This document shows positions 35,871-44,536 of a stretch of DNA of 64,000 bases, piece by piece. The translations under genes were made by a program, and so were the position numbers. The DNA lies in contig JAHLLR010000005.1 in assembly GCA_020444075.1 (NCBI GenBank), forward strand, positions 1 through 64,000. Reading direction: 5' to 3'. This DNA is from Deltaproteobacteria bacterium (lineage in GTDB: Bacteria; Desulfobacterota; Desulfobacteria; Desulfobacterales; Desulfosarcinaceae). The notes under the pieces are model-generated. The model was given only the letters and a program-made list of their open reading frames with translations. It had not been told where the DNA came from and did no database searches. Position 1 is the first letter of the stretch; the number at the start of each line of letters is the position of its first letter.

Positions 35871-35908
35871 AAAGCCGGGCGGGGATTTGAATCCCGTCCG
35901 GCTTTCTT
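35871..35908 (+). terminator. Terminator of nfnAB
   Basis: AAAGCCGGGCGGGGA (35871-35885) and TCCCGTCCGGCTTT (35892-35905) form a stem with a small mismatch; TTCTTC follows. Confidence 0.75.
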
Positions 35909-35937
35909 CTATGACGGCATAAAACAGGTCAGACAAA

Positions 35938-36810
35938 ATGGCGGCCCTTTTTTCAGACACCGCGTTGATCCTGTGGCTGCAGCAGTTCAGCCCGACGCTC
36001 GACCTGCCGTTTAAATTCATCACCTTCCTTGGCAACGAGTCATTTTTTCTCCTGTTCCTTCCCCTTATCTACTGGTGCATCCATCGGCGTATCGGTGCCG
36101 GGCTGGCCATTCTTTTTCTTATTTCCGCATCGGTAAACGCCATTGCCAAAGCCGCCTTCGGCATGCCACGACCTTTTATGGTTGACTCATCAGTATTGCA
36201 GCTGGCAGCGGCCGGCGGCAACGGATTTCCCAGTGGCCATACCCAAGGGGCCATGGTGGTCTGGAGCTACCTGGCCATCCGATTCCAGAAAACCTGGCTG
36301 TGGTGGCTGGCCGGTGCATTGATCCTTCTAATCCCGCTTTCACGGCTCTATCTCGGCGTCCATTTCCCCGTTGACCTGGCCGGAGGCTACCTTATCGGCA
36401 GTCTGCTGGTATTTACCTTTTTCAAGGCAGAGGGTCCTGTCGCCGAGATGATCGGAAAGCATTCACCGGCGGCATCGATCTTTGTTTTTTATGCAGCTGC
36501 GATTGTGGCCGCTCTTTGGGTGATGGACCAAGGCCCATACGTGGTCAGTACGGTTGCCGCATTGATAGGAACCATCCTGGGGCTTTTTCTGGAGAGCCGA
36601 TGGATCAGGTTTCAAATCAGTTCCAATCCCGTAAAACTTGCAGCACGATACCTCACGGGCGTCGGCGGCCTGTTGGTAATCTATATCGGTTTGAAGACAG
36701 GATTTGCCGGGATGGAGCCCTCGTGGCTGTTTCGATTCGTCCGCTATGGCATGGTGGGATTGTGGATTGCTGCCGGTGCGCCGCTGGTGTTTAATCGGAT
36801 CATTAAATGA
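35938..36810 (+). CDS. PAP2-superfamily membrane phosphatase
   Basis: A 290-residue inner-membrane lipid phosphatase-like protein with about seven helices. The three catalytic motifs are KAAFGMPRPF (KxxxxxxRP), PSGHTQ (PSGH) and SRLYLGVHFPVDLAGG (SRxxxxxHxxxD). Typical substrates are phosphatidate, undecaprenyl diphosphate or phosphatidylglycerophosphate; which one cannot be told. It starts at ATG 35938. Followed by its own hairpin. Confidence 0.93.
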   Translation: MAALFSDTALILWLQQFSPTLDLPFKFITFLGNESFFLLFLPLIYWCIHRRIGAGLAILFLISASVNAIAKAAFGMPRPFMVDSSVLQLAAAGGNGFPSGHTQGAMVVWSYLAIRFQKTWLWWLAGALILLIPLSRLYLGVHFPVDLAGGYLIGSLLVFTFFKAEGPVAEMIGKHSPAASIFVFYAAAIVAALWVMDQGPYVVSTVAALIGTILGLFLESRWIRFQISSNPVKLAARYLTGVGGLLVIYIGLKTGFAGMEPSWLFRFVRYGMVGLWIAAGAPLVFNRIIK

Positions 36811-36811
36811 A

Positions 36812-36845
36812 AAAAGGCCGATCCAATGACTTGAATCGGCTTTTG
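36812..36845 (+). terminator. Terminator after the PAP2 gene
   Basis: GCCGAT (36817-36822) pairs with ATCGGC (36835-36840), extended by a G-U pair and A-run/T-run pairing; TTTT follows the stem. Confidence 0.65.
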
Positions 36846-36879
36846 CTTCTTTGAGGTTGCTGAGTTTGCGTTGCTGCTA

Positions 36880-37206
36880 TCAGGTGAACAGGTCAACCGC
36901 CTTTTGCATTGCCTGATTGGAAATGGAGGCGTTGGTTTGCGACAACTGCTCGGCAGCGTGCTGGGACAACTGATCGGCTTCTTTCTCGGAAAGTGCGTTT
37001 GTTTCCGGTCCCGGGCTGCTTGCCTGGGTGCCGGTCAATTCGGAAACGGCTTTTTTAGACGCGTCGGACAGGCTGATCCGATAATCCGGGCTTTCTTCGG
37101 TCAAGGACGCCTGCCGGCCCGGTGCTTCTTCCTTCTCCCGCTTGAGTTCACTTACTTTTTGCGCGGTTTCCAATCCCTGGACCTGATTGTTGGTATTGAT
37201 TTCCAT
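36880..37206 (-). CDS. Small hypothetical protein, Gln/Ser-rich
   Basis: A 108-residue soluble protein, ATG with AAAAGGAG. It is polar and mostly helical, with NNQVQGLETAQKVSELKRE near the start, ISLSDASKKAVSEL in the middle and a closing amphipathic helix (ISNQAMQKAVDLF). No membrane segment, signal or cysteine. The motif pattern recalls small motility or anti-sigma proteins (FlgM-like or YjfB-like), but I cannot assign a family. Convergent with the PAP2 gene. Confidence 0.6.
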   Translation of the reverse strand: MEINTNNQVQGLETAQKVSELKREKEEAPGRQASLTEESPDYRISLSDASKKAVSELTGTQASSPGPETNALSEKEADQLSQHAAEQLSQTNASISNQAMQKAVDLFT

Positions 37207-37369
37207 GATGCTTCTCCTTTTTGCTCATGCCCGATGGTATAGCATGCGTTTATTTTCCGGGCGGTTCCCTTGGGTCGACGAGCGCCCGCCGGCACGGCCG
37301 GAAGGTTCGCAAAAGACCCGTTACGGTTATCGGCATCTGGAAAAGATAACTTTAGCTTTTTTTTCTGAA

Positions 37370-38149
37370 TTATTTTTTCCGGAGCAGGCGTCCAATGGTT
37401 TCCGGCTGGACCGGAAGGGGCACGCCTTTCCCTCCGGACGTGGCGGCTGCCAGCGCAGCGTCCAGTGCTTCCCGGCATAAAAAGGCATCTATCAGCGCAT
37501 AACCGTCGGAGGGATGCATCGTAACATCCGCTTTTTCAAACCGACTGACCCACTCCTGCAGCTGATGATCCATCCCGGTAATCATAGGCCTCAGTTGGTT
37601 CACGCAGGCGTGCCGGTCCAGCACCGCCAACGCATAAAAGGTCTCGGCTGGTGTCTTCTCTGTGAAAACATCAGCAACCCGTCCATGGGAAATCGCCACC
37701 TTGAGGGCTCGGTCAGCACATTTCACAGAAAGCTTGTGCGTTTCCCGACTCAGTGATTCGGGAAACGCCCCCAAGGCTTCGATCTGCATCTTGGTGCGAC
37801 CGGAAATGTTCAAAGCAAAGGGCTTTTCAAGTTCAGTCAGCGATCGCCGCTCTGCTTTTTTCCGATCCGGCGCCATCCCCAGGCCGGTGAGAAACTGATC
37901 CGGCGGGTAGGCTGTCATGGCATTTTCCACCCATCCCAGGCGATCGCCGGTTTTCACGGTGACCGGTATCCGCTTTTTCATGCCGGTGCCCTTTGATGGC
38001 ACCGGTGATAGCACCGGCGGTATGGCTTCAGGCGACGTCGGCGTGGGCGGTTTCCGGTCGGGAGCGACGACTGCCTGCCGGATGCATCCGTGGCCCCCGA
38101 CCATCAAAAAGATAATGATTATTACGATTGTAACGAAATTGTGTACCAC
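37370..38149 (-). CDS. LPP20-like lipoprotein
   Basis: A 259-residue lipoprotein starting at GTG (38147-38149). Signal with a run of hydrophobic residues and lipobox GGHGC, then a Pro-rich linker, then an LPP20-like domain (AYPPDQFLTGLGMAPDRKKAERRSL..., then LNISGRTKMQ, and ALKVAISHGRV...FYALAVLDR). LPP20-type lipoproteins localise to the outer membrane and often have envelope-related roles. The C-terminal about 80 residues are helical. It is monocistronic. Confidence 0.72.
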   Translation of the reverse strand: MVHNFVTIVIIIIFLMVGGHGCIRQAVVAPDRKPPTPTSPEAIPPVLSPVPSKGTGMKKRIPVTVKTGDRLGWVENAMTAYPPDQFLTGLGMAPDRKKAERRSLTELEKPFALNISGRTKMQIEALGAFPESLSRETHKLSVKCADRALKVAISHGRVADVFTEKTPAETFYALAVLDRHACVNQLRPMITGMDHQLQEWVSRFEKADVTMHPSDGYALIDAFLCREALDAALAAATSGGKGVPLPVQPETIGRLLRKK

Positions 38150-38402
38150 ACGTTTTCCAATGCTGTTTTAAAAAATATCGGAAGCTTTGCCGGCATTGTT
38201 TTTTAATATCTATAGCCTCAGTCGGCGCGATGTGCAATTTAAAAACCGAACCGCTAGGTAGTGGTCAGCAAGGCACCACAGATGACATTCGTTCCGGTTG
38301 ACAATACCCAACCACGCCTTAATTTAGTCGCTGATGCGTGGTGCCCGGCATTAAATGAACCCTCGGGTTGAATCGTCTAACCAACACTATGGAGGCCTGT
38401 AG

Positions 38403-39080
38403 ATGGCTTTTGAAACCAAAGAAGAAGTTTTTGAAAAAATTTTGGGTATGGAAAAGCCTGCCTGCCCTCACTGCAATGCGAAGATGAGCATCTGGGAGGT
38501 GCCGTCCATCAACGTCGGCGACGGTTTGGGCTGGGGAACCCCCTACCTGTTCATGTGCTTTAACGACGAGTGCCCCCTTTACACCCAGGGATGGGACAAC
38601 ATGATGGACAATTATGCCCACCACGCCTCCTACCGCTGCATGAATTATCCCGGTACCGAGCAGTTCGAACTGATGCCCGTTTTCAGCCCGGTCGGGGCAA
38701 CCGGTCAGGTGATCGATGATCAGGTGCTCGCCGAGGAAGAGATCCTGAAACAAAACATCAAAAAAGGATTTTCGATTCTGGCGGACTGTTACGTGAACCA
38801 GGACGGTGTAAGTATCCTGAGGCTGCTCATGGATTCGGCTGAACCGGTGCGGGTTCGTCTGAAGGCGGCGGAAATGATCGGCGATATCGGCGAACTGGAG
38901 GCCATCGAACCTATCCGCAATTTAAGATTCGGCAACCAGCGCCTTCAGGAACAGGTGGATGCCGCCGTGAAAAAAATCCACGAACGGTTTTACAGTCGCG
39001 AATGCCCCTTTTGTGCAGAAATTATCAAAAAGCGCGCCAAGGTCTGCAAACACTGTGGCAAAGAGGTGGCCGGCCTGTAA
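38403..39080 (+). CDS. Zinc-ribbon and HEAT-repeat protein
   Basis: A 225-residue soluble protein. The N-terminal part carries CPHC and CFNDEC pairs, likely a zinc-binding unit (about 20-60) with many aromatic residues (GWDNMMDNYAHHASYRC). The centre has a HEAT-like repeat (EPVRVRLKAAEMIGDIGELEAIEPIRNL). The C-terminus is a double zinc ribbon (CPFCAEIIKKRAKVCKHCGKEV). ATG preceded by GGAGG. Looks like an adaptor or scaffold; the function is not known. Confidence 0.72.
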   Translation: MAFETKEEVFEKILGMEKPACPHCNAKMSIWEVPSINVGDGLGWGTPYLFMCFNDECPLYTQGWDNMMDNYAHHASYRCMNYPGTEQFELMPVFSPVGATGQVIDDQVLAEEEILKQNIKKGFSILADCYVNQDGVSILRLLMDSAEPVRVRLKAAEMIGDIGELEAIEPIRNLRFGNQRLQEQVDAAVKKIHERFYSRECPFCAEIIKKRAKVCKHCGKEVAGL

Positions 39081-39212
39081 CGACCCTCCGATGCGCCGTT
39101 TCCAATGCCTTTCAGGGAAACGGCGCGGTCTTGCCTTTCCCCACTTGCCCCGCTACAATCATTCCATCCGGCCATTTGAAAATCTGAAACGGCTTCCCGA
39201 CTGTGAGGCACG

Positions 39213-39773
39213 GTGGAAAACGACACTCATCTGGCACCACTGCTGTCCGCCATTGAGCGGATTAAAGCGGATCTGATAGATTACCACCCCAAAGCGCTGC
39301 TGTTGTTCGGCTCGCTGGCCCGATGCCTGGTCGGCGAACCGGGGGACCATCTCCCCAACGACGTGGACCTGCTGGTGGTCACGAACAACACCCCTTTTCT
39401 GGTCATGAAAACGGACTACGGGTGTGCGGTGGAGCTTCACAGCTTCCCGGTGAACCGGATTGTGGATATTGCCAGGAGCCTGCGTTATGACAGCCGTCCG
39501 GTTGCCCTTTCCAAGCTTTACAGCCGGGTGCTGGCGAAAGAGCACGCCATTGATGTGATCGCCGCCGCCATGATGCTGGGCCCCGCTTACGGGGATTTCG
39601 GCATCGAGCAGATTGAGATCAACGGTATCACCGATACCCGTGATTATTCAATAAAACGGGTATTGATGGGTGAAGCATGGTGGCGGCATCTCTGCCGCTA
39701 TGCGTGTGAACGACGCGGCCCGTTGATGCGATTTACCGACAAGATCGTGCGCAATTATGATTTTGAAGGGTGA
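39213..39773 (+). CDS. Nucleotidyltransferase-fold protein
   Basis: A 186-residue protein starting at GTG with GAGGC upstream. The pol-beta-type motif is visible: LLFGSLARCLVGEPGDHLPNDVDLLVV gives GS followed by DxD, as in minimal nucleotidyltransferases (MNT). The second half is helical and includes ALSKLYSRVLAKE and VLMGEAWWRHLCRYACE. MNT proteins often pair with HEPN partners in toxin-antitoxin modules, but no HEPN gene is adjacent. Convergent with the restriction-like gene at 39787. Confidence 0.75.
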   Translation: MENDTHLAPLLSAIERIKADLIDYHPKALLLFGSLARCLVGEPGDHLPNDVDLLVVTNNTPFLVMKTDYGCAVELHSFPVNRIVDIARSLRYDSRPVALSKLYSRVLAKEHAIDVIAAAMMLGPAYGDFGIEQIEINGITDTRDYSIKRVLMGEAWWRHLCRYACERRGPLMRFTDKIVRNYDFEG

Positions 39774-39786
39774 CCGAGAGCTTATC

Positions 39787-40326
39787 TCAGCTGTCTCGTC
39801 TTCGTACATTTACGTTCATGGAATCATAAGACCGGAATACCAGCCGTTCTCTGGCCAGCCGGTCGGGCGCTACCGGAGGCAGCGGGTCCGCCTGCGCAAG
39901 GTCGACGGCCTCGCTTCTGGTGGGGATGGCTGCAAGCCCGTCACCTATTTTCTTTCCGGTTGCCCCATCCAGTACGATTGCGCCGGATCCATCGGACACC
40001 ACCGCCAGCGGCAGCGGAGACGTAGCATAAAGCCGTGCGGCCGATACGATTTCCCGCTCTCTCGACCCCATTGAACCGGCGGCACATTTCACGGCGATCA
40101 GCGGTCTGCTCCCGATTTGAACGACCAGGTCCACCACCGATCGATATTCCTCGCCATCGATCTCCACATCAATCGGGGCATCCACGATCACCTCTTCACG
40201 CCGGTAGCCGTTTATCTCTATCAGGTATCGTTCCACCCGCTGGCGGTTGGCTTCGGCCCCCATATTGGCAACTGGCTGCCCGGTAATAAAATCGACGATG
40301 ATGTCCGGATTGGTGTCTTCTTTCAC
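39787..40326 (-). CDS. HSDR_N-like PD-(D/E)XK-fold protein, catalytic Glu replaced
   Basis: A 179-residue protein related to the N-terminal nuclease domain of type I restriction enzyme R subunits (HSDR_N_2): VERYLIEINGYRREEVIVDAP, then SVVDLVVQIGSRPLIAVKCAAG, then REIVSAARLYATSPLPLAVVSDG. The Asp of VVDLVV is kept, but where the nuclease motif should be ExK the sequence is AVK, so catalysis is doubtful. I start at GTG 40324-40326 (GGAG 6 nt upstream) rather than the TTG four codons earlier. No modification or specificity genes are nearby. Confidence 0.72.
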   Translation of the reverse strand: MKEDTNPDIIVDFITGQPVANMGAEANRQRVERYLIEINGYRREEVIVDAPIDVEIDGEEYRSVVDLVVQIGSRPLIAVKCAAGSMGSREREIVSAARLYATSPLPLAVVSDGSGAIVLDGATGKKIGDGLAAIPTRSEAVDLAQADPLPPVAPDRLARERLVFRSYDSMNVNVRRRDS

Positions 40327-40390
40327 AGGTAGCTCCAAAAGGAATTGAATCGTTGAATCTGTTGGTGCATTTCACAATCCCCTGCTGTTG

Positions 40391-41251
40391 TCAAACCGCC
40401 GCGCGCCGAACCATGGCTACAAGGGTAGTCAACAAAATGACGGCACCTCCGGCAAGGGTATGGACCGACGGTATCTCATGCAGCAGAAAAAAGGCAAAGA
40501 CAATCCCATACACGGGTTCGAGGCAAGCAATTACGGATGCCAACTGGGCACGGATAAAAATCAGCCCGCGAATGAACAGGGCGTGGGAGAGGGCCGTGCA
40601 GAAAACACCCAACAGCGCCAGCATTCCCCATTGACCGGCATCGATGTGCATATTGGCCCAACCCATCATCGGCAGCAGCAGCAGGGCGGCAAAGCCATTC
40701 TGGTAAAAGGCGATGAGCACCGGCGGATATTCCCGAACCCATTTCCGGTTTAACAGGGAGAGGATGGCAAAGGTGAATCCGGAGATGGTTCCCCAAAGGA
40801 CACCGGAATAAACTTTTCCGCCGAAAGGTGACGGATAAACCATGATGACCACCCCTAGCATGACCAGCAAGGCCGTGAGCAAATCTATTATCCGGCGCTT
40901 TTCATTAAACCACCAGGGTTCGATACAGGTGATGAACACCGGAAAGGTGGAAAAAGCCAGCAGGCCCACAGCCACGCTGGAAACCTGGATGGCATGAAAA
41001 AAAGTGACCCAATGAACCGCCAGGATCAGTCCCAGCAGGGCAAACAACCCCATGGTTTTCGCATTTTTGGGCGGGTTGTTTTGTTTGGTCAGCAACAGAA
41101 CGACACCTAAAGCGATCGTGGCGAAGCCGGTACGGCCCAGAACAATGCACCACGCGGGCATCGCCAGAAATTTGCCGAACAGTCCCGCAAGACCGAAAAG
41201 CAATACGGCTACATGGATATCAACCAGTCCGGAGGTATGAATCTTGTTCAA
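40391..41251 (-). CDS. EamA/DMT-family transporter
   Basis: A 286-residue inner-membrane protein with about ten helices and the two EamA repeats (VDIHVAVLLFGLAGLFGK to VIMVYPSPFGG, and VLWGTISGFTFAIL to the end). The repeat ends carry LEPVYGIVFAFFLLHEIPS, a classical family signature. The open frame extends far upstream, but the family begins near SGLVDIHV. The best start I see is TTG at 41249-41251 with AAAAGG about 7 nt upstream. The upstream frame lies over a degraded protease fragment on the other strand. The substrate is unknown. Confidence 0.82.
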   Translation of the reverse strand: MNKIHTSGLVDIHVAVLLFGLAGLFGKFLAMPAWCIVLGRTGFATIALGVVLLLTKQNNPPKNAKTMGLFALLGLILAVHWVTFFHAIQVSSVAVGLLAFSTFPVFITCIEPWWFNEKRRIIDLLTALLVMLGVVIMVYPSPFGGKVYSGVLWGTISGFTFAILSLLNRKWVREYPPVLIAFYQNGFAALLLLPMMGWANMHIDAGQWGMLALLGVFCTALSHALFIRGLIFIRAQLASVIACLEPVYGIVFAFFLLHEIPSVHTLAGGAVILLTTLVAMVRRAAV

Positions 41252-41884
41252 TTTCAGCCTTTTTTGAAAAGAAGGGGCAGATCCGTTTTCTACACTGACC
41301 CGCGCGGGTTGATCAATGGTTTTATGTTTTTCTTGAATTATGACGGCCAAAGGGCGGGTCATCGGCATCAACACCTTCAAGAAGCTCACCCATAAGTTCG
41401 AAGGCCTGGGGTTTGCCATCTTTATCTCTATCAACGTGGCATTGGATGCATTTGATGCCCTGTGACCCTCATGTATTAAACTTTCGCCGGCGGTTCGAAC
41501 CGTCCCTGGGCGCCATGCCTGACGGTCCGGCCAAACCAGTTGACAATAAAACGAAAACCGTAGTATGCAGGACCTACATTTCATTTCATATCTAATGGTT
41601 AGACGATATTCCGAAAACGTGACAACCCCGATTGTCCACTGGATTTAAACGCTGAGCGGAGCGACATGGCACAGAAAAAAGGTTAAGACAGAGATCGGAA
41701 TGAACATCGGGGAAAGCCTTTTCCACCTGAGGACGGCACTCCCTGGAGATCTGAGCAGTGGTTTAACAAACTGGCTGACCATGCCGGGAGACACCCTTTC
41801 GGTTCAGCCGGCGAACTCCTTTTTCATCGACACGGGTCAATCGTTGAATTGACCCTGTTTCTCAACAGGGAGGCCAGACCGCCC
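41252..41884. other. Long gene-poor region with a protease scrap
   Basis: It contains the serine-protease tail at 41340-41465. A 50-codon frame at 41700-41852 (MNIGESLFHLRTALPGDLSS at its start) has only a weak ribosome site and no family; I do not call it. The remainder shows nothing. Confidence 0.45.
41340..41465 (+). pseudogene. C-terminal scrap of a trypsin-like (DegP-type) protease
   Basis: The plus strand reads GRVIGINTFKKLTHKFEGLG, FAIFISINVALDAF, stop TGA. The GKVIGINT...GLGFAIP pattern is the end of the S1C protease domain. The catalytic His-Asp-Ser part is missing. It lies antisense to the 5' extension of the DMT transporter frame. Confidence 0.55.
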
Positions 41885-43450
41885 ATGAGCACACCCTGCA
41901 GCCGTTTGATGATCATTCTCGCCCTGTGGTCCGTCGCCCTTTTGATCTCCCTGGCTGTCCATGCGCCGACGTTGTCCGCGTCCGAACCGCAGGATACATC
42001 TGCCGACCATCACCCAAGCGATGCCTCACCGGCGCAACCATCGCCGACCGAACCGAACACGGAAGAGGGACACGGCGCGACAGACCAGGGGCGCCATCAT
42101 GGCCATGAGGACCTGGGCCCTGTTCTGCCGTTGTGGAGCTGCATCCCCTTCGCCTGCATGCTGCTTTCCATCGCCTTGTTCCCCCTTCTGGCGCCGGAGT
42201 TCTGGCACCACCACTTCGGCAAGGTGTCCGCCTTCTGGGCAGCGGCCATGGCTGTTCCGTTCCTTTTCGTCTACAAGGGTACCGCCCTGTATGAAATCAT
42301 CCATATTATCCTGGCGGACTATGTGCCCTTCATCATTCTGCTGTGGGCCCTGTATACCGTTTCCGGCGGCATTCTTCTAAAGGGTTCGCTTCGGGGAACG
42401 CCGGTGATCAATGTGATCATCCTGACATTGGGCACCCTTTTGGCCTCCTGGATGGGTACCACGGGAGCCGCGATGCTCCTGATCCGGCCCTTTTTGCGGG
42501 CCAACAATTACCGCAAAAACCGAACCTTCATGGTGGTTTTTTTCATTTTTCTGGTGGCCAACATCGGCGGGTCGCTGACACCGCTGGGAGATCCGCCCCT
42601 GTTTCTGGGGTTTTTGCATGGGGTTTCCTTTTTCTGGACATTCAAAATCATACCCCATATGGCAACCGTCGCCGGATTGCTGCTGGTGATCTATTTTTTT
42701 CTGGATCTATACTACTTCCGTAAAGAAACCGGGCGCGTCCCGGCGGACGAAGCCGAAAAGACACCGCTGAAACTGGTTGGGGTCCACAATTTCATCTTTC
42801 TGGCCGGCATCATCGGCGCCGTGCTGATGAGCGGGATGGTTGACTGGGGGCAGGTCAATGTGCTGGGCGTTCACCGGGGGATCCAGGACTGGGTAAGGGA
42901 CGGCCTGCTGATCGTCATGGGCCTGCTCTCCATGGCCACGACCGCCCTCGAAATCCGGGAAGACAACGACTTCACCTGGTTTCCCATCATCGAGGTGGCC
43001 TACCTGTTCGTGGGCATTTTTATCACCATGATTCCCTGTCTATTGATTTTGAAGGCCGGCGCCAGCGGCCAACTGGCCTTCCTGATCACGGCGGTGAAGA
43101 AGCCGGTGCACTACTTCTGGGTCACCGGTGCCCTGTCCGGCTTTCTGGACAACGCTCCCACTTATCTGACTTTTTTCAACACGGCACTGGGCAGTCACTA
43201 CCCGGGAATGGCCGAGGCCCAGGCGGTCCCGCTGTTGATGACGGACAAGGCCCTGTACCTGGAGGCCATCGCCGCCGGGGCCGTTTTTTTCGGTTCCTGC
43301 AGTTATATCGGCAATGCCCCGAACTTCATGGTCCGCTCCATTTCCGAGGAGGCCGGTACGCCCATGCCCAGTTTCTTCGGGTATATTCTGAAATATACGG
43401 TGGTATTTCTGCTTCCGTCATTTGCGGTGGTAAGCCTTATCTTCTTTTAG
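41885..43450 (+). CDS. Sodium:proton antiporter-like membrane protein (NhaD/citrate-transporter type)
   Basis: A 521-residue protein of the ion-transporter superfamily. Signal-like helix about 10-30, then a His/Pro-rich periplasmic stretch of about 50 residues with many His (HHPSDASP... then HGATDQGRHHGHE), then about 12 helices. Family blocks: LASWMGTTGAAMLLIRPFL, FLVANIGGSLTPLGDPPLFLGFL (the NhaD-type GDP motif), SGFLDNAPTYLTFF and GSCSYIGNAPNFMVRSI. I start at ATG 41885; a longer frame needs TTG. The His-rich segment may bind metal ions or protons. It heads a block of stress and sensor genes (Usp 16 bp downstream). Confidence 0.85.
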   Translation: MSTPCSRLMIILALWSVALLISLAVHAPTLSASEPQDTSADHHPSDASPAQPSPTEPNTEEGHGATDQGRHHGHEDLGPVLPLWSCIPFACMLLSIALFPLLAPEFWHHHFGKVSAFWAAAMAVPFLFVYKGTALYEIIHIILADYVPFIILLWALYTVSGGILLKGSLRGTPVINVIILTLGTLLASWMGTTGAAMLLIRPFLRANNYRKNRTFMVVFFIFLVANIGGSLTPLGDPPLFLGFLHGVSFFWTFKIIPHMATVAGLLLVIYFFLDLYYFRKETGRVPADEAEKTPLKLVGVHNFIFLAGIIGAVLMSGMVDWGQVNVLGVHRGIQDWVRDGLLIVMGLLSMATTALEIREDNDFTWFPIIEVAYLFVGIFITMIPCLLILKAGASGQLAFLITAVKKPVHYFWVTGALSGFLDNAPTYLTFFNTALGSHYPGMAEAQAVPLLMTDKALYLEAIAAGAVFFGSCSYIGNAPNFMVRSISEEAGTPMPSFFGYILKYTVVFLLPSFAVVSLIFF

Positions 43451-43466
43451 GAACGGGAGACCGACA

Positions 43467-44354
43467 ATGACTTTCGAAACCCTGCTTTTTCATACGCGTT
43501 TCCGCGAATTGGCCTTCAACTCGTTAAAGGGCCTTCTCGAATTGAAGGCGGCCGGACTCAAAAAAGTGGTTCTGGCCCACGTGATTCCGCGGGAAGATGT
43601 GGCCTTCGTTCCCTATGGCGGCACGTTGAAAGAAGACGAGAAACGCATTCGCGAAGAGGCCCGCATAAAGTTCGACGACTGGATCCAGACCATCGGCGAC
43701 CCGCAACTGGAATTTGTCCAGCGGATCGAAGTGGGGGCCCCCAATGCCGTGATCCTGGACATGGCCAAAGAGGAGAAGGCCGACCTGATCGTCGTGGGAC
43801 GCAAGAAGCGCACGGCGCTGGAAATGGTGTACGTGGGAACCCACGTCCTTGACATCCTGCGCCGGAGCACTATTCCGGTGCTCATGAGCAAGTACATGGT
43901 GAAGTATGAATGGCAGGGAGAGTCCCTGATGCGCACCAACGAACAGATCTGGAAACGGCCGCTGCTGGCCTCGGACTGGTCGGAACCCTCCCGGCGTGCC
44001 CTCGACGCAACGCTGGCATTAAAAGGGCTGATGGAAAAACTCATCGTCACCCATGTACTGGGTGCCCGACGAATCAAGAATCTGGAGCCGCCGGCGGTCA
44101 AACGTCTTGAAGAAGAAAGTGTGAAACGGCTCCAGGCCTATTGCCGGGAGGTCGACGATGCCGGCATCCCGAGTGAATATCATCTGGCGATGGGCCGTAC
44201 GGTGGAAGAAATCATAAAGATTTCCAGAGATTTCGGTGCCACCATGATCGTTATGGGGCGAACCGGAAAAGACTGGTTCCGGGAGTACTGGCTGGGGGGC
44301 GTTTCCCACCAGATCGCCGAGCTGAGCGAACTGCCGGTGCTGCTGATTCCATAG
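43467..44354 (+). CDS. Tandem universal stress protein
   Basis: A 295-residue cytoplasmic protein with two UspA domains. Domain 1 (about 1-150) ends with ADLIVVGRKKRTALEMVYVGTHVLDILRRSTIPVLM; domain 2 (about 160-295) has ATMIVMGRTGKDWFREYWLGGVSHQI. The GxxG-x9-G(S/T) ATP motif is altered in both (GRKKRTALEMVYVG.. and GRTGKDWF...GGVS), so ATP binding is uncertain. It follows the antiporter gene with a GGGAG site. A second paralogous tandem Usp lies beyond the giant kinase. Confidence 0.88.
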   Translation: MTFETLLFHTRFRELAFNSLKGLLELKAAGLKKVVLAHVIPREDVAFVPYGGTLKEDEKRIREEARIKFDDWIQTIGDPQLEFVQRIEVGAPNAVILDMAKEEKADLIVVGRKKRTALEMVYVGTHVLDILRRSTIPVLMSKYMVKYEWQGESLMRTNEQIWKRPLLASDWSEPSRRALDATLALKGLMEKLIVTHVLGARRIKNLEPPAVKRLEEESVKRLQAYCREVDDAGIPSEYHLAMGRTVEEIIKISRDFGATMIVMGRTGKDWFREYWLGGVSHQIAELSELPVLLIP

Positions 44355-44536
44355 GCGCCAATTTCAAAATGACCCATTTCGGTCAATATCGGCGTTGGGC
44401 TCACATTTCAATCCTCGACATACGGGATGTATGCCTCCGGTTGAAATGGTCGCCCGCCTTGGTTTTGACCAAACGGCAACATTTTTGAAACAGGCTCTTC
44501 AGACAAACCAATAATAGTGTTACGGCTAAAGGTTCC

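Noticed and set aside
41700-41852. 50-codon open frame
   Set aside because: Weak ribosome site, no family, between a fossil and the antiporter gene.
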